A stretch of DNA of 64,000 nucleotides from Bacteroidota bacterium. Its GTDB lineage: Bacteria; Bacteroidota; Bacteroidia; Flavobacteriales; Weeksellaceae. Positions 61,675-64,000 of the stretch are shown in pieces (the first letter of the stretch is position 1; the number at the start of each line of letters is the position of its first letter). The DNA lies in NCBI GenBank assembly GCA_023386965.1, contig JAEWIR010000012.1, forward strand, positions 1 to 64,000. The letters run 5' to 3'. The notes beneath the pieces were generated by a model that ran no database searches, was not told the DNA's origin, and saw only the letters and a program-made list of their open reading frames with translations. The position numbers and the translations under genes are program-made.

Positions 61675-61838
61675 CCAGACCGGAATAACTCTATTTTACT
61701 TTGCTTTCATGGCCGGCTTCTTTCTAATAAAGATATTGTAAAGTTTTCAAAGCTAGAGCTATTTTTCATTTTCTATTTTGTTGGATTTAATTGAATTACT
61801 TTACTGCATCAGCTAACACTGCCCGTTTAACCGGTGTC

Positions 61839-63623
61839 TTACTTTCTTTCCCCAATCTGTTGTCTCCACATCGCATAATACAGGCCTTTCTCCGAAATAA
61901 GTTCCAGGTGCGAGCCGGTTTCAATCACATTTCCGCGTTCCAGTACATAGATCCGGTCGGCATGCATGATGGTACTTAACCGGTGGGCAATCAGGACGGT
62001 GATCTGGTCTTTTTCGCGCGAAATATCCCTTATGGTTGCTGTGATTTCCTCTTCAGTAATACTGTCGAGGGCAGAAGTGGCTTCATCAAAGATCAGCAGA
62101 TGTGGTTTTCTCAGCAATGCTCTGGCAATGGCAATCCGCTGTTTCTCGCCGCCGCTCAGTTTCAGCCCGCCTTCGCCGATTACGGTTTCAATTCCGTTTT
62201 CGGCGCGCTGCAGAAGTCCGGTGCAGCTGGCTTTCTTCAAAGCCATACTCAGATCTTCTTCTGTGGCATCGGGATTCACGAAAAGCAGGTTCTCGCGGAT
62301 GGTACCGGCAAACAGCTGAGTATCCTGAGTAACGAAACCGATTTGGTTGCGGAGTTCATCAAAATCAAAAGCTTTCCCGTCTTTCCTGTTGTACAGGATA
62401 TTTCCTTCTTTCGGACGGTAGAGGCCGACTAGCAGTTTTACCAGGGTGCTCTTCCCCGAACCGCTGGGGCCAACAAAAGCAATGGTTTCGCCGCTTTTCA
62501 CCCGAAATGAGATACCGTTCAGCGCTTTATATTGTGCTGTCTGGTGCTGAAATGAGACACACTGGAATTCCAGATCCTCAATGGCGCCTATATGTTCGGG
62601 ATGAAGAGGCTTTTCTTCGGCAGGTCTCTCCATGAGTCGGTCGAAGTTGTGAAGTGAAGCCTGAGCCTCGCGGTAGGAGATAATGATATTTCCGATTTCC
62701 TGCATGGGCCCGAAAATAAAGAAGCCATAGAACATAAGCGAAAGGTATTGTCCCGGTGTCACAATGTCGCGGAAAATCAGGAACAGCAGCGTAAAGGTGA
62801 TCATCTGCTGCAGGAAGTTCACCATAGTACCCTGGATGAAACTTAGCGAGCGGATCCTCTTTACCTTTTTCAGTTCAAGTCCCAGTATCTTATAAGTATT
62901 GCTGTTCAAACGCTTTACTTCCTGTCCGGTAAGGCCCAGACTTTTAACAATTTCAATGTTGCGCAGGCTTTCCGTGGTGCTGCCCGCCAAACTCGTGGTC
63001 TCACCTACGATGGTTTTCTGGATATTCTTAATCCTTTTGCTGAGCAGATTGGTGACAAAGGCAATCAGGAAAATCCCAACCGTATACACGGGCATGATGG
63101 ACCAATGCAGCTGTATGGCGTAAATGGAAACAAAGATGATGCTTACCAGGATCCCGAAAAATACATTGATGAAACTGGTGATGAATTTTACAGTGTCCTC
63201 GCGTACCTTGGTCAGGATGGATAAGGTTTCCCCGCTCCGCTGGTCTTCGAATTCCTGATAGGGCAGTGCCATGGAATGCTGCAGACCGTCAGTAAAGATC
63301 TTGGCTCCGTATTTTTGGGTGATTACACTTACCGTGTAATCCTGCAGTGCTTTGGCGATCCGGCTAACCATTGCGGTACCGATAAGCAGGCCCAGGAAGT
63401 AAAATACACCGTTATATACTCCACTGCCGTACAGATACTCATTCAGGGTTCGTGGCAGGGTTCCTTCCGCATCAAAAGTATGCGGATGGGTTACAAGTTC
63501 ATCCAGGATATTACCGGTGATGGCCGGCGCGAACAGGGAAAATACCTGATTTATGGTAGTGAGCAGCAGCGACAGCGCGATAAGCCATTTATGAGGTTTA
63601 AGATAGTGGAAGAGGGTTTTCAT
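61839..63623 (-). CDS. ABC exporter, fused permease-ATPase (MsbA/MDR type)
   Basis: A 594-residue half-transporter that should work as a homodimer. Six membrane helices span about 15-310, with coupling loop NIEIVKSLGLTGQEVKRLN. The ATPase domain has Walker A GPSGSGKST (about 372), the Q-loop FVTQDTQLFAG, signature LSGGEKQRIAIARALL, Walker B HLLIFDEATSALDS and the H-loop IAHRLST. The substrate (lipid, drug or peptide) cannot be told. It lies on the opposite strand between scoA and scoB. Confidence 0.92.
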   Translation of the reverse strand: MKTLFHYLKPHKWLIALSLLLTTINQVFSLFAPAITGNILDELVTHPHTFDAEGTLPRTLNEYLYGSGVYNGVFYFLGLLIGTAMVSRIAKALQDYTVSVITQKYGAKIFTDGLQHSMALPYQEFEDQRSGETLSILTKVREDTVKFITSFINVFFGILVSIIFVSIYAIQLHWSIMPVYTVGIFLIAFVTNLLSKRIKNIQKTIVGETTSLAGSTTESLRNIEIVKSLGLTGQEVKRLNSNTYKILGLELKKVKRIRSLSFIQGTMVNFLQQMITFTLLFLIFRDIVTPGQYLSLMFYGFFIFGPMQEIGNIIISYREAQASLHNFDRLMERPAEEKPLHPEHIGAIEDLEFQCVSFQHQTAQYKALNGISFRVKSGETIAFVGPSGSGKSTLVKLLVGLYRPKEGNILYNRKDGKAFDFDELRNQIGFVTQDTQLFAGTIRENLLFVNPDATEEDLSMALKKASCTGLLQRAENGIETVIGEGGLKLSGGEKQRIAIARALLRKPHLLIFDEATSALDSITEEEITATIRDISREKDQITVLIAHRLSTIMHADRIYVLERGNVIETGSHLELISEKGLYYAMWRQQIGERK

Positions 63624-63742
63624 TCAGGATAATCGTATGCGCAAAAATACTCATAAATCCGCTGTAATATACCACCAACTAAATCTGCCGGAATTTCCGT
63701 ATTATTTCCAAATTGAGTAAATTGCCGTGAAAAAGTAGAAGC

Positions 63743-64000
63743 ATGCTCACAAAAGAACAAATCGCACAGAGAATATCAAAAGAAGTTAAAGACGGTTATT
63801 ATGTAAACCTGGGAATCGGGATTCCGACACTGGTGGCCAATTATGTGCCTGAGGATATTTCTGTAGAGTTTCAAAGTGAGAACGGTGTCCTCGGAATGGG
63901 GCCTTTTCCGTTTGAGGGCGAGGAAGATGCGGACCTCATCAATGCAGGAAAGCAAACGATTACCACGCTGCCGGGTGCTTCCTTCTTTGATTCTGCATTC
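63743..64000 (+). CDS. scoB: 3-oxoacid CoA-transferase subunit B, N-terminal part
   Basis: The frame from ATG 63743 runs off the window with 86 residues visible. They match subunit B of family I CoA-transferases: GYYVNLGIGIPTLVANYVPEDI and QSENGVLGMGPFPFEGEEDADLINAGK, where the Glu of SENG is the catalytic residue that forms the CoA thioester. It should pair with scoA at 60711-61415. The ABC exporter gene in between is on the other strand, so scoB needs its own promoter. Confidence 0.93.
   Translation, partial: MLTKEQIAQRISKEVKDGYYVNLGIGIPTLVANYVPEDISVEFQSENGVLGMGPFPFEGEEDADLINAGKQTITTLPGASFFDSAF

Overview
The window reads as chromosomal DNA of a member of the Bacteroidota, class Flavobacteriia, most likely a relative of Chryseobacterium/Kaistella. 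The reasons are: promoters of the TAnnTTTG type instead of the E. coli -10 box, weak or absent Shine-Dalgarno sequences, a short primary sigma factor without region 1.1, two kinds of type IX secretion (T9SS) sorting domains, DUF2911/DUF3098/TIGR02757 proteins, and the lat/pcd lysine-catabolism pair known from Flavobacterium. The genus is inferred, not proven.

Layout. 1-4194 (minus strand) is an uptake-and-sensing operon: DcaP-like porin, MHS-type transporter, two tiny membrane proteins and the N-terminal half of a transporter-like sensor kinase that runs off the window. 4348-4764 is a domesticated IS1-InsA-like DNA-binding protein. 4885-10866 is the pyrimidine/arginine block pyrB-carA-carB, with a leader ORF and terminator ahead of pyrB and a four-helix-bundle (IVS-type) gene between carA and carB. 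It is followed by a decayed copy of the carB 3' end and a broken REP-associated transposase with its palindromes. 11989-16200 holds small conserved proteins, two AT-rich orphan genes, a tRNA-Ser and low-complexity repeats. 16179-22516 is an autoregulated RND efflux operon, followed by a Crp-family regulator and rpoD. 24314-27290 is lysine degradation (pcd, lat), followed by an aminotransferase and typA.

30656-37991 is an AT-rich defence operon on the minus strand: HTH regulator, fused nuclease-methyltransferase, HsdS specificity subunit, a Septu-like ATPase/HNH pair and a protein with a FokI-type nuclease domain. No HsdR motor is present. I consider this composite locus the most interesting part of the window.

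38326-64000 returns to ordinary chromosome: M23 peptidase, GHL10 glycosidase lipoprotein, a frameshifted TIGR02757 gene, a DUF1003 coiled-coil protein, a T9SS type B surface protein, rsmA, the ftsX-DUF3098-uppP-truB-rluF cluster, a helix-hairpin-helix protein, a MerR regulator, a DEAD-box helicase, rpsA, a secreted M36 protease, an unusual 597-residue protein, rplS, and the two CoA-transferase subunits (scoA, scoB), which are separated by an ABC exporter on the other strand.

All calls come from reading the sequence. No database search was run. Where a start codon was moved, the reason is usually that the upstream start lies inside or before a recognisable promoter.
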